From contig CM034237.1 of assembly GCA_019916065.1 (NCBI GenBank), forward strand, positions 37,988,485 through 38,052,484: DNA of 64,000 nucleotides. The letters run 5' to 3'. The stretch is from Vitellaria paradoxa (Eukaryota; Streptophyta; Magnoliopsida; Ericales; Sapotaceae). The notes under the pieces were generated by a model, which saw nothing but the letters and a program-made list of their open reading frames with translations, ran no database searches and was not told the origin of the DNA. Shown in pieces: positions 47,480 through 59,885 of the stretch; within the stretch, counting starts at the first letter, position 1, and each line of letters starts with the position of its first letter. The translations under genes were made by a program, and so were the position numbers.

Positions 47480-47960
47480 GAAAAACCTAATAATACCCAT
47501 CTTGGAAACATGCTTATTAAAAAACAATAAGTCTGAGTCCCTTGATTAAAGAGTCTGGAATGATCTATTTAGTATCTATATGCTCAATGATGATTTCACC
47601 CTTCTTTACTAAATCTCTAATAGATTAATATTTAATCTTTAGATGCTTAGACCCACTTGAAGGTTTATGGTTCTTGGAAAATAAAATAACTGCTATATAT
47701 TACAGAAAATCTTTAATGGTTTAACTACAAAATCAATTACCTTAAGTTTTAAAATGAAATTTTATTACCAAATAGCATGAGTTTTAGCCCCAGACAAGCT
47801 ACAAACTTAGCATGCATAGTCCAAGACGCTGTTAAGTGCTTGTTTCACACTCTTTCATAAAACAATTTCCCAACTAACATAAATATGTATCCTAAAGTAA
47901 ACTTCATGTCATTCGCATATCCAGTAAAATATGAAGTCCCCACAGCAAACTATCAATGAG
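47480..47960 (-). pseudogene. Copia RNase H / pol C-terminus remnant
   Basis: In shifting frames the minus strand reads TLGYIFMLVGK (from STSGYIFMLxGG), then SIKHI-like and finally KHVSKMGIIRF, the usual end of copia pol before the LTR. Numerous stops and frameshifts. This fixes the strand and 3' end of copia element 2. Confidence 0.75.
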
Positions 47961-47984
47961 AATGCCAAGATTAGAAAAAGTAAT

Positions 47985-48867
47985 CCCCTTTAGGCAAACA
48001 GACCCTACTAACCTAAATATTCTTTGATCAGTTACTGAATATCAGCTGTTTCTTTATTACATACAGCAATCCCCTTTGGGTAGGTTACTGTCTGTAATAA
48101 TACAATGGCTCTTGTCATGCACAAATATGCAAGAAAATTAGAAATTAATAAGCGTACCCCTTTAGGAAGTAATGTTAGTATCAACCAAAAATTTTCATTA
48201 TGAATAATTATATGTAAATTGCTCATGATTCTAATTTTTATGTTACACACCAAAAAAATAAGACAATTAAAGTACTTAAAAATTTGTAAGGGAAATGCAA
48301 AAAACAAGCACTTCTACAGCCATTAAATAGCTTATTTAGGAGAATTCAATATTATAAAATCAAAACAGTAAGAGTGTGCATTACCATTAGATCTAGAACA
48401 TCAAAAATAGGTTACTCATTAAAAAATTTGCTTCTACTTCTTAAAATTAGAACATTCAACAACACAATAATGGTATTGATATTGTTAACTGTAAAACAAA
48501 TTGTTTGGTAACAAAAGGACAATATATTGGCAAATACAAGGCAATAATTTACTATAAGTATAAATAATAGAGGTTCCTTGTTGCATCATTACCATCTCCC
48601 CTTTGGGCAAATTAAGTAACATGTTATGAGGTCCCTTTCAACTAACCACCGCATGAGAATGTTCAAGTATTTGAAAAATAATCTCCTTTGGAAAGACTAA
48701 CCTTTCAAAAAATTCAAGCATTTTCAAATTAGCTACCGAATAACATCCTTGTTATTACTGCACCCAATACCCCTTTGGGCAGGTATTTGCATGTAAAAAC
48801 ATAATCGACATAGTCATGTATTATATACAAGAAAATTAGATCTCAATGGATGTACTCCTTTGGGCAG
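47985..48867. repeat. Regularly spaced CCCCTTTGGGCAG motifs
   Basis: Seven copies of the 13-mer or close variants start at 47985, 48071, 48157, 48598, 48684, 48770 and 48855: two triplets, each with about 86-bp spacing and offset from each other by about 699 bp. Sequence between motifs is also duplicated between triplets (an imperfect ~700-bp tandem repeat). No coding sequence. Confidence 0.9.
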
Positions 48868-49424
48868 TAACACCCATTTCAACCCAAAATCTTGTCATGG
48901 CATAATTTATGTAAAATTGCCTTTTACCACACCTAGCATATTAAAATGCTAATGATCGAATCCTTATAGGCACGCAAATGAATGCATCCTGTGATCTTAA
49001 ATATATTATTAAAATTATGTATAAAATAATCTATTATAGTATCTAACATAAAAAAATAATTTTAGGCTCTTAAGATGACTTGTGCATGAGAGTATAATAT
49101 TCAGAGTCTAATTAAGACATCACCAATAGGTTTAAAAGGTTAAAAAAAAGTGTGAAACTTCATTAAAAGTTGCACGATTTTTGAAAAATGCAAAACACAA
49201 AATATGCCTAAATAAATACCAGACGATGTCCAAAAATTATACAAAAACACTTTTAGGATTTGAAAAAATTAAATTTTTTCAGAATACAAAATGCCTTTCA
49301 CAAGCCCTTACGCACCTAGCTAGTGCGTGGTGCTTCTACAAAAATCAAACTTAAGTGACATGAAAGTATACATCACCAAGTACACCTAGACCAAGAATAC
49401 GCTACTTTGCAAACTTGAATAAAC
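48868..49424. other. Noncoding part of copia element 2
   Basis: AT-rich, no frames, no recognised repeat; lies between the motif array and the nested solo LTR. Confidence 0.5.
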
Positions 49425-49429
49425 AATTT

Positions 49430-50714
49430 TGTTGGAATCAAGAACCCAGTGGAATAGGATTTCAAAACATTTTTCATTCGGATCGATCATGCATCAAAGA
49501 TTGTTAACTCCTTACGTAATTATATTTGAAATACAATTACAAATTCAAATCAATAAACAAGAATCTAACCTTTTATCATTTGTTAATTTGATGCTGATAT
49601 CTTGAAGCCTTTCGGTTCTAATGGTCTATACGCCTAGATTTTTTGCTCTTTCTTTTATTAAGATCCTTTTAGGGTTTTTTGACGTTTAGGGTTGTGTAAG
49701 CAACCTAATAGACTGATCTTTTATATAGACAAGAGCAGAGGACCAAGGTGTAAATAAACTTAAATTGGCTAATTAGGAAAGTGCGCATAATTATCTCATA
49801 ATTATATATACATCCCCTAATAATTATACCTTACTCCACTAAAAATGTATAACTGAACTCCAATCCTATTCTATTGAAATGATCTTATAAAATACTTTGT
49901 TAACTCTTTAATTCTGCGATTAAGCCTCTCTACCAGATATTAAGACAATTAGAATTAAAAAGTTATCCAATTCTAATTGATACCTCCCTCTATATTTTAA
50001 GAACTATTATTCTAATCATTTTGTGTTGCTCACCATCTTAATAACATATTATTAAGATGACTAGATCCAGATTTAATGATTAGTTGATATTCTTAATGTG
50101 GATAATATCCCTATCTCAAATGAGATTGTGGATTCCTTCTCGATAGTATGTGTTTCTTTGTTTTATACAATGACTTCTCAAAATACTGAAGTGTTGGCTT
50201 AATGATAAACAGCCTCATTCCTAATAAGTTAAAGTCATCGTTATATAAAATAATGTCCATTACTATCTTAGGATTTAGAGCAATTGCTTAAAGAGAACAT
50301 AATAAATACATCAAGGTGGATAGCATAGCTTAGAGGTGTTTCTTATCACTATCCCTTTCAGTGTCTTCCACGCCAATACTTTAGATTCAGAATCCACTAC
50401 TCTAATAATTGAGATAAATCATTCTATCATATAAAAATTTAAAATGTTAAAATCTTTTAGTTGCGATGTCCCCATCTTATCATTGACTACAAACAAATCT
50501 AAATTGATCAATACTTAGATTCATTTCTCCTGTGTACGAAACGCTTTTATGCACATGAATCAAGTTCATTGATCAATCAAGGATTACATTCATCAAATGA
50601 AATACATGCATCCATAAGTAATAAAGAAACTTTAAATAAACTAAATAAGAATTCTTTATTAAAATAGAATCAGTTTATAATCTAATAAATGACTTTAAGG
50701 CATACATCCTAACA
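49430..50714 (-). mobile_element. Solo copia LTR, 1285 bp, with perfect target duplication
   Basis: Minus strand starts TGTTAGGATGTATGCC and ends TTGATTCCAACA, termini common in plant copia LTRs. Flanked by AATTT on both sides (49425-49429 and 50715-50719), a 5/5 match. TATA box (minus) CTATATAAAAG at 49718-49728. No primer site abuts either end, so it is a solo LTR. Confidence 0.92.
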
Positions 50715-51899
50715 AATTTAAGCTTTTAAAGAAATCAATTAACAGGGAATGCAACTAATGTGTTGCATCCAAGCTACCAACACGTGAAAATTGAGACTAA
50801 TAAGGCAAAAAGGTTCTCTTTCATATGTTGCATATGCCCCCCCTTTTTTTTCAGGCCTGGGAATACCAATTGTAAAAGAAATAAAAAATTACTTTTACTT
50901 TCCATCCTTTTCTATCAAAACTATGATATATATATATATATATATATATTTGTGTTTGCGGATTTTTTTTATTCTATTGATAATTAATACATAATTTGAG
51001 AGAATGCTGCTGAAAATATACAATTTTTAAAAGTACAGTTAATGAAACCGCAATATGATACTGGAGTTTTTAAATAGGCTGAAACCGCAATATGGTATCT
51101 CAACTTCTATGGAAAATAAAGAAAATGCGAAATCATTTTGTGATTTTTGGCCAAAATATAAGAATAACACAATTTCTCCCCACACAACACCCCTGTTTTC
51201 TGTTTCATTCCATTTCAACTTCACACAACTTATAGCAACAATGCAACAATTCAGCAGTCTTCCTATAATTGCAGGGCACCATAACAGCAACTACCAATGC
51301 CATAACTCAAAATTTGCAATAACAAATAAGCAAACCAAACCACATAAAGCAAAAGCAACATTTTGCTAACACCAAAGCCAAACCATAAAAATGCATTACA
51401 GTTTTTACGAAAAAAATAAGAAAATAAAAGCAAATTCAAAAGCACACAAAAGAACCTACCTATAACCTATGATAACTACCTACCATCTTACTAAAATAGT
51501 TCCTCAAATAATAGCCACAAGATAAAATCTAGCCAGAATTCACATCCAAGTGCCACCAAAAATCTAGTCCCATCTTCTACCCTAAAAAAGCTCAACAAAA
51601 CTCGTAACACAAACAACAAAATGCTAATCATGTCAACCAACGTTGCAATAGTCTGTTTAGTTTAAATTAAACTTTTTATCAACTAAAAAAAGAAATATAT
51701 ATCAAATATAAGCACAAATGACCAAAGAATATCATTAAAAGTAATATAGTACTTGTAATCTTTTTTTTTTTTTCAATCAATCAATCATCTAAAAAGCAAA
51801 ATGGAAGTTGAGAATCCTATATTCATAACAAAATAGTTAAATATATTGACATATTCATAACAAAATACTAATGTGTGCCATAGTTAGGAATCTTCTGAG

Positions 51900-53080
51900 T
51901 CCACTCTGGGTTCCTACGTCTCTCCACTAACTGTGGCTAAGTTGGAGGCTCCATCGGTTGAGAAGGTGGCTCAGTCCCCTATGCTTGGTTGAGAAACTCA
52001 TCTAATGGTACATGACTCGTCTCTATTTCAACTTGATACCGAGGCCTCACCCTTTGCCTCCTCACATACTACCTCAAAGAGGGTAGAAGTAAACTACCTT
52101 ATGGTAAAGTAGGTGTAATGACTACAAAATTTGTGATGGTGATGACTTAACATACTCAGCAATTACCGTGTAGTCATCGATGCTCTGGAGGTCAGTATGT
52201 GCATTGGGCGATGATATTGCCCTGTCTAAGGTGGATGGGCCCACTCTAGCAAAAGTGGAAAGTCCATTTCCAATTAAGACTAATGGAATGGCCGAGCTAG
52301 ATAGTCCAACTCTAGCTAAGCTAAATGGTCTAGCTCTAACTGATCTGGATGTCATATCACCCCATCCGACTTGGTACTCCTCACTGAGGGCTACAGCAGT
52401 CCTTTAACCTATCATCCTTAAGGTCATCACTAGCCGATGTACCTCGTGCATATCAGTGCAGCTGAGGAGATCTATTGTAAACTGTATGGACATGAGTGCA
52501 GTCTGTACTTGAAAGAATTATCCAATCATATTAGAAAAATTAAAAATCATAATTAAATAGGAATAAATATTGTATGTTTAGTAAGAATAGATACTTAATA
52601 ATATCTCTTTCGCGGCAACCACTAGCTTGGACCTAATAAGAGGCACTTCGAGAGGAGGCCAGATAGGATGCCTAGTAATCAGGTCATATCATTGCATATA
52701 CAGATCACTATGATCCATCTGACCAGTAAATGGGTTAGTAGTGACCATCCAAGCACGCTGATCATTCCATGCAGCAAAATGATTAGCATGCTCTATACTC
52801 CAATCAATACCAGCCCTACCTTATGGATCAATAGCGTTTAAACCACTATTTGTGTTAGAAGTGATAGGCTTGTGCTGAATCATCCTAAATTGTCACATCA
52901 CGCAATCAGGCAAGTGCTTCTAACGATGTCAAAACTTATTAATGGGGATCTCATCTGCTACATTTCTCGATCGTGTGCTTGGACATCTAGATCTACCGAG
53001 TAAGGATGCTATGTCATTTGGGAGTCTACTATCAAGTCCAGTTGGTCCCTACACTCAAGTAGAGTACATCCAAATGTCAA
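51900..53080 (-). pseudogene. Plant-mobile-domain (MAIN-like) fragment inside the MULE
   Basis: Minus-strand frames give RSPLISFDIVR, DWSIEHANHFAAWNDQRAWM and DLYMQ followed by ITRHPIWPPLE, which match the pattern of plant mobile domain proteins (PLI-F-VE-H, then W...H..YI..W..R, then Y..W......R.I.PP). A Pro/Arg-rich tail follows (VPLDEFLNQA, PPSQPMEPPT). Many stops. PMD domains are known both in host MAIN/MAIL proteins and in plant transposons; here it lies directly after mudrA on the same strand. Confidence 0.6.
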
Positions 53081-53109
53081 TGTAAGCCCCACACACCATC
53101 TGTTGTAAG

Positions 53110-54190
53110 TTTAGATATATTTATTAGTGCATGATGAAAACAAATAGCAATGGTGATTGCCTTTTATTTCGCAGCCTATGCTTTGTTATATGATATTACG
53201 TATTGAAATTGGTTCTTCACTACCAAAGCAAAAAAACTGGCTAAAATAAATGGATCCTTCTTCACCAATTCTTCAATGTGCATTGCAACATAATTAGCAT
53301 CTAACTAGGAGTGATCTTGATTCATCTTATTATAAACATAACTATAAGGGCCCTCATACTTGGTGATCTCAAACTGGCCATATCTTTTTGGTTTAGTAGC
53401 TTATAGTCACCAAATATAAGGAGTTCCACTGGACATCTTGCACTTAGTAGCCCACCTCCTTCTATCTTACTCAACTGTCTGAAATTGAGTATTTATTCTG
53501 ACTGAGTACACTTTCAAAACCTTAGTTAACTTAGTTTTATCTTTGAATAAAACTCTAACATGAGGCTCATCTATCTTAGGGTCCCAATTTAGGCAATGGA
53601 ACCTAGACGTGGATGCTGTAATGTTTGGCTCAGTTAGAGTTATAAACATTTGTGAGGCAAATTGATGGAAGCCACGCTTACCCTCTTCAACCCCCTCGTT
53701 AGCACTAAGCCCAGCATCAAGGTCAACATCATAATTACCATCAAGGTCGATATTGTTATCAACATCTAACCCTAAGAATAAGTCTTCCTCTACTAATATA
53801 TCTTCCATAGTCAGAGGCACAACTGATGCAGCAACACCCATTTGCTCCTCATGGTCATCTAGTTCTTAAACCTCCTCCCATTTAGAAAGCTTTGCATGCA
53901 AGGGACTGTGAGATGATTAGAAATCATAAGAATTGGAAGCATATTCTCCCTCAGAGTTAGGGATAGGTGTTGCCTGCACATCAGGAACAATTGGTGCGTG
54001 TTAAGGAGAATCAATTGACAATATTTCATACTCTATGTACAAGTTAACTTGCGACCATTTCAACTGAGCTAATGCATCTATCATTCCCCTAACTTATTTG
54101 TCATTTTTCAGCCAAAATGGCCTGTAATAAGCTATAGGTCCAATAACTACTAGATCCTGATATATAACATTAATCTTCACCCAAGCCTCT
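53110..54190 (-). pseudogene. mudrA: MULE transposase (mudrA) N-terminal remnant
   Basis: Minus-strand pieces in order: a PB1-like start (FWLKNDK, RGMIDALAQLKWSQVNLYIE), an open 124-codon frame (53841-53467) with an acidic Asp-rich stretch and VRVLFKDKTKLTKVLKVYS, then WATKCKM, FEITKYEGPYSYVYNKMNQD and LDANYVAMHIEELVKKDP. That order (FxxxxxxKxAVxxYS, then CK, then FEITKYxGPHxCxNxxxxQDHxxLD) is the MULE DNA-binding WRKY-GCM1-type region. The catalytic DDE core is not seen. Several stops break it. Confidence 0.8.
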
Positions 54191-55849
54191 TCTGCACCCA
54201 ATATGTTGCACAGTTCAATTATTAATTATTCATAACTTATAACAGTAGCAACCTAAATGCTTTCCTCATAGTCACGATCATAAGACAACCCCTCAACAGT
54301 TGAAGTTGCATTTCCACCTTAAAAGTAAAAATACAGTCACATATTATTCTGACGTCGAACTTTTTGTTTGGGAAATTATGAGCTCAAGATTAGAAAAATT
54401 GAAAGCATTAAATAAGACTATTCACTTTCTAATAGATGATACGTACTCAGTGAAAGTTTTCATTTTCCTCACTCTAAAATTCATTATTCATGATAGAATC
54501 AATCACTATTAACGATTGATTATTAAGGTAATATAACTATGTTATGTTATGTTTGGATCTTATATATTTAAATATTAATGGTCTTACCACCATTAAATTA
54601 CTAAAATTATTATTAAAAACATGTTATGTAATTGTTTTTAATAAATAATATAATTTACTTATAAATAATATATTTTATATTTTCTAAATTAAATAATGTA
54701 GTACTTATATTTTATTCAATTGCATTTAATAAATAATATAATTAAGTTACAATTTAATATTACTAATTACAATTTAATAAATAGTATAATTTAATATTAT
54801 AATTTAGCATATTATAATTAAATTAGAATTTTGAATTAAAATATCCTAATTTTTTAAATAAAAATGCATTAGCATTTATTCTAATTAATTATTTTATAAT
54901 AATTTAATATATTACATATCTATCCAAACTTTGAACAAAATTCATTATAAATAACTAATTTGAATGAAATTGGTGATAAAGAACCAATTTACAAAATATG
55001 TAGACTATTCTTCATAACCCCAAATATCATAATTCAACAATGTCACAATTTTTAATCAAAACCTCAAATTAACAATCACACAATATGAAATGTGGAGGGA
55101 AAGAAATGCTTAAACATAAGCAATCACCATGTTGACATGCTACTAACCCTTTAGAGTTGTGAAAACAACAAAGTTCTTTCTCAATAGTTATCCAATTATT
55201 GTTTTAAACATACACCACGATGCACATTCCTGCTACCCACAAAAAATGAATAAATCAAAAGGGAAATAATAAAAGATACTTTATTCATTTATCTTCATTG
55301 TCTTTTACAAGAAAATAAAGTCAGAATACAGAAACATTAAAAAAATGCATCCATAGCTTATATATATAGTGAATGATGCCATTGATCTTGCTTTACGATT
55401 GAGGTTGAAACAAAGTATCAAAATACCAACACTAGATTGTAGTTTTAAAGGACCAAAATAACCAAACAACATGAATAATTCTCATTATTTCTCACCTTTT
55501 GTTACTTATATATAGATTTTCTTACAAATTTAGTTGTAGATTTGTAGTAAATTAACATATATAAGTGCATGTGAATGAATATTGGAATAAATCTCAGGCA
55601 ATTTTAAGGAGCGGAAGAACTAGAGAGAGATGTTACCTTCCCAATTAGGGATACCAGTAAAGATAGAGGACGATGCGAGCAAAACGTCGCTGGTGAGAAA
55701 AGTGGAGACCAGTAAGGAAAGACTAATAGGCAACTAAGAGCAACTGGAGCTGAAGTGTGAGGTTAAGAGAGACTGATTAAGAGTAAATGAGGGTTTTTAA
55801 ATAAAGCGCAAAAACTGCGAAATCATACGACGATTTCTTACTAGTTTGA
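54191..55849 (-). other. MULE 5' region, AT-rich
   Basis: Very AT-rich, no coding sequence recognised. 55600-55800 is less AT-rich and probably the MULE leader/promoter on the minus strand, directly inside the right TIR. Confidence 0.45.
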
Positions 55850-56496
55850 AACTGCGTTATGGTAATGCGGTTCTTATATTAGCCAAAAATCACGAACTAA
55901 TTTTGCATTTTCTTTATTTTTCACAGAAATCGCAATACCATATCACGGTTTCAGCCTATTGAAAAACCCAAGTGTCATGTCGCGGTTTCATTAACTGTAC
56001 TTTTGTAAATAATGTATTTTCAACAACATTCTCTCGAATTGTGTTAGTTATCAATAAAACAAAAAAATCTATGCGTGTATGCATGTATGTGTGTCATAAA
56101 ATTACGCATGCCCATTTCATCGCTATTTGATGAAAACATTGTTTGTGAAAAGAAATTGAATTCGCTAAGTCAAAAGGATAGGTTATTGTGTTGGTTAAAA
56201 AATTCAAAATTGGAATGAAAATTTTTTATTCTGTGTAACTTTTGCACAAAAAATAACTCAAAGAATAATTCAAAAAATAAATTAGATTTAATCTAAAATT
56301 TCAAAATTTTTATAAATTAAATTTGGTAAAAAAAAATCTAAGATAGAAAATGAGATCTAAAGTGAAACAGTGCAAAATGATAATGATATCAGACAAAACT
56401 GAAATCAAATTTTCAAATAAAATCTATGAAACGTTATATGCCAAAACAACAATGAAAAAAATATTTACAAATTGAATTCCAAATCCATATACATTA

Positions 56497-56506
56497 GGCT
56501 CTGATA
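56497..56506 (-). promoter_or_regulatory. Copia element 2 primer binding site
   Basis: Minus strand TATCAGAGCC, the core of the initiator tRNA-Met site (TGGTATCAGAGCC) with its first bases mutated; 5 bases from the LTR. Confidence 0.8.
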
Positions 56507-56511
56507 TTACA

Positions 56512-56991
56512 TGTAAGTATAATAAATATTATGTGTTTGTAAATATAGGAACATCAACAAAATAAATTAATGCGGAAGATATATATCTATTTGCTTCATG
56601 ATCTTGCTTCAGTTTGTGATTATACCATCTCTAAAACTAGAAAACTAGAGTTAGATTATTAGGACTTGATTTTTTTCCTATCACAATCAATATGACAGTT
56701 ATCAATGAGAATAATTATCTGTGTATTGTGAAGAGAGGAGATCTAGCCACATATATAAGATAAACCCTAACCTTATTATGTCCCCCTATAAAAGGCCTAT
56801 AGTGGCTTAACAATTGGCTTACACTAACCGTCTAACCTCATCATCCCTATTTGATGTGCATAAGCCCAATAATATAGATCATAGCAAAATGGACCTTGTG
56901 ATATACGTCCCCGTCTTTAAATTGGTTCTAACCCATTTTTGACAAAAATAAAATTAATTAATTCATGCTCAATATACAGAAAATTTTAACA
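56512..56991 (-). repeat. Copia element 2, 5' LTR
   Basis: 480 bp, TG...CA, directly comparable to 46318-46786 (for example TAACCGTCTAACCTCA-type and AAAATAAAATTAATTAAT blocks in both). Confidence 0.88.
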
Positions 56992-56996
56992 TTTCA

Positions 56997-58984
56997 AACA
57001 TAATATAATTATTACATAAGTACAATAAACTAGTTACTTCTTTAATCATTACTAGGTAATAATTGCCTATGTAATCTTTCACTCCTAAAATTTTTATCTT
57101 GTACCAAATTGCCTATGTAAAATTAAGTAAAATTAAAACTTTACCCTAATCCTTTAGAACTAAGTTCTCTTTTGAAGTCCATGAAGGCAAAAGTGAATCC
57201 ATAATAATTTATTGACATCCAAAAGTAATCCTATTCAATTAAATTGATGTAAGTCTTTGGGACATCTGAGATCTTATTTCTTCCAAATCTTCTATGACAA
57301 TGTAGAAAAGTCAATAAGAACATAGGCATAATTAACCTTTTTTTAATTATTACCTTTATGCATATGTACTTATACATCCATATTTTAAAAATAAACTTAG
57401 ACCTATTCGAGAATCATATTGCAATGGTCGTTTTGTTATCCCTGATGCAACGAGTTATGTCTTAAAACCTAATTCATTGTTCTTGTAATGAGAGAGCACA
57501 AATTGAGGTATGTAATTCTTGAATTGTTCAGTTCGAACAGTTTGAAAATATAATGATTCATCTTATACTCAACATAGCTCGTACAAGTTCAGCATTGCAC
57601 AAAGTTTTGGGTAGCTACTCACATTATTCTCTGGGCACATACATAAATATGGGTAACACCCTATGAATTACAACAATGGTGTATATATGTATATATTCTA
57701 CTTCTAATCTATTGCGTGTTGTTGGCAATGTTGCTGATCTTTTCTTTATATAGGCTTCGTAGAGATGAGATTAAAGAGTTTTGATTGCTTCTGGAAACTT
57801 CCACAACTAGCTATGATTTGGATATTAATCTTTTGATATATATTTGCATATCTGTATATATCTTTTGATTTAATCTTCAACCGTCTTTAATAATTAATCT
57901 TTGTCATTTTAATTTCTAACTCTTACTGTAATGTGAAGAGGTGTGATCAATTTAAGAGTCCTAAACCATCTTAAGCTGAATCAAATTGACGAATCATAAC
58001 TAAACCAAGACACCACAGAATAGATTGCAATTAGCTAAGCATTGGCATTCATATGGTTGTTCAAACATCCTGATGCTTAGACAGCTGTACAGATAAGCTT
58101 TCATTCAAACTCTTGTTCGAGCAGGTGTTGTGTTTGCTACTCCTTTGTGCTATATTCGCTACTTTGTTAGGCAAAAATACAATAATTGGAACATTAATAG
58201 AATACTACTAATAACTTTATTATATTAAATAAATAAGTACTTATAATTAATAAAATTACTAAAGATTAGATTTAACTTTTAAATTCTATTAATTTGCTCA
58301 TTTCAATACCATTTTTAAGAGTTCAAGTCAAAATAGACAAAATACTAAATATTTACTTAAAACATTGGTTTAATCTAAAATTGTAATAAAATTAGCAATA
58401 AATACCCTTATAAAATGTCATTTTTAGAGCATAATCAGTATACATAAAGTTTAGTATAGTATGATATGAGAATGCAAATTGGATTATATTAGTTAACTGA
58501 AATCCTGATTGAAGGTTGAGATTTGTTATGATGACGTGAATTACATATGATGATATGATTATGATTGTAATAATATGATTATGATTATGATGTTGTCAAT
58601 GTTGGGTAATTAGACATTGGTGTGAGTTGTCAATATAGAACTTAGGTTCCTGTCTCGATGATAAAATGAGATGAGATTGGTATTGATGCATTAAACTATC
58701 AAAATTGTTAAAATAGTAAACATATCTTTTTAATGGTTTTTTTTCTTTAATTTAAAACCATAGAATTAAAATAACAGAATTGGTTTGTGGTGATTAAGTA
58801 TTTACTTAGTTTGTTACTTTCCTGACAAATAAGCATACTTTCTAGTATATATATGTATATACAATTGTTGTTGTAATCATCATGAAATGAAAGAAGAACA
58901 AATCTTCTTCTTTAGAAATAGAATTTCTTTTTTCCTCTGTTATTTTTTGGTGTGCAACATCAATTTGTTTTTTCTTAACCTCTT
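56997..58984. other. Intergenic; probably includes the 5' LTR of copia element 3
   Basis: No gene recognised. The stretch before 58985 (polypyrimidine, CTTCTTCTTTAG and TTTCCTCTGTT) looks like the end of a copia LTR, but its start and end were not resolved. Confidence 0.4.
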
Positions 58985-59885
58985 ATATTTGGTATCAAAA
59001 CTACTAGTGTTGGTAGAAATTAAATTATAGCAACAAGTAATTCAATTTAGCTACAGCTTCCAAAGTTTACTGGAAAAAATTTTGATAACTAGTCCATCAA
59101 GTTAAAAGTACTTTTTCAATTTTAAGATATATGGAATTTAATGAAGATTGGCAACACTAATTAGGAGTGTGCTTAGGTCGATTCGATTTAAATTTATACC
59201 TAACTTATAATCAAATCAATTTTTTCGGTTCTTAAAAATTGGACTCGAAACCAAATCGATTTCAACTTAGAACCGAGTCGAACTAGACCAACAATATCGG
59301 GTTAGATCAATTCTGTTTTCAGATTAGCCTAAATCGAGTTGGGTTGGTTTGGTTTTCGGATTTGGCCGATTTACTTATTTTCTATTCCTAAACATTTAAA
59401 TAAGTGTATCATATATTAATATAACATTAAGTGGTAAATATTATTTTGAAATTATTTTTTTATGCACCAAAATTTTGCAAGCAACTTTTGCCCAAGCTGG
59501 TTAGTATTAGTTGGCTGATATCTATGCAAAATTCAAGTAAATCAACTTTCCCCATATTTTCCTTTTAGCCAAATAAGCCAAAATGAAATGGAATCAGTTG
59601 CTTTTGAATAGAGCACTATTTGAATTATTTAATTTTGCAACCAAAAAAAAAAAAAGAAAAGAAAATGTTGTAGGCACTACTGTATACAGGGTGTTTGGGT
59701 TATTTTTTATTCTGTTTTAGTTTTTTATCTACTAACCCGAGAACTGAACCAAAAATATCAAGTTGTAAATTTTTTTAATCTAAAACTGAACCAATTTTGA
59801 TATAGACCTAAACCGACTTAAACTAAAGTGATTAGATTAGTTTGGTTTTCAGGTTGTTCGATTTTTTTGTGTATCTCTAACATCA

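Larger units (their letters stand above)
50961..56072 (-). mobile_element. Mutator (MULE) element with long TIRs, mudrA remains and a PMD-like fragment
   Basis: 50961-51170 and 55850-56070 are inverted repeats of about 200 bp (shared blocks ACAGTTAATGAAACCGC, AATAGGCTGAAACCG, AATAAAGAAAATGC, GTGATTTTTGGC). Inside, on the minus strand, lie a mudrA N-terminal region (about 54190-53110) and a plant-mobile-domain-like fragment (about 53080-51900). A possible 9-bp target duplication is GTGTTTGCG (50952-50960) and GTGTATGCA (56075-56083), 7/9. It sits inside copia element 2, so it is younger than that element. Confidence 0.85.
46318..56991 (-). mobile_element. Ty1/copia element 2, complete outline but decayed and interrupted
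   Basis: LTRs at 46318-46786 and 56512-56991 run in the same direction, both TG...CA. Outer flanks TTCCA (46313-46317) and TTTCA (56992-56996) match 4/5. Primer site TATCAGAGCC (minus) is at 56497-56506 and polypurine tract CTTAAGTAGGAGAA at 46787-46800. RNase H remains lie at 47480-47960. Most of gag-pol is deleted. A solo LTR (49430-50714) and a Mutator element (about 50961-56072) are inserted; without them the element is about 4.3 kb. Confidence 0.88.

Noticed and set aside
47985..48867. CRISPR-like array because of regular repeats
   Set aside because: The motif is only 13 bp, spacers are partly duplicated, and the setting is a plant retrotransposon.
51039..51445. Frames of 60-104 codons near 51.0-51.4 kb
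   Set aside because: They lie in the Mutator terminal inverted repeat and adjacent AT-rich DNA; nothing protein-like.
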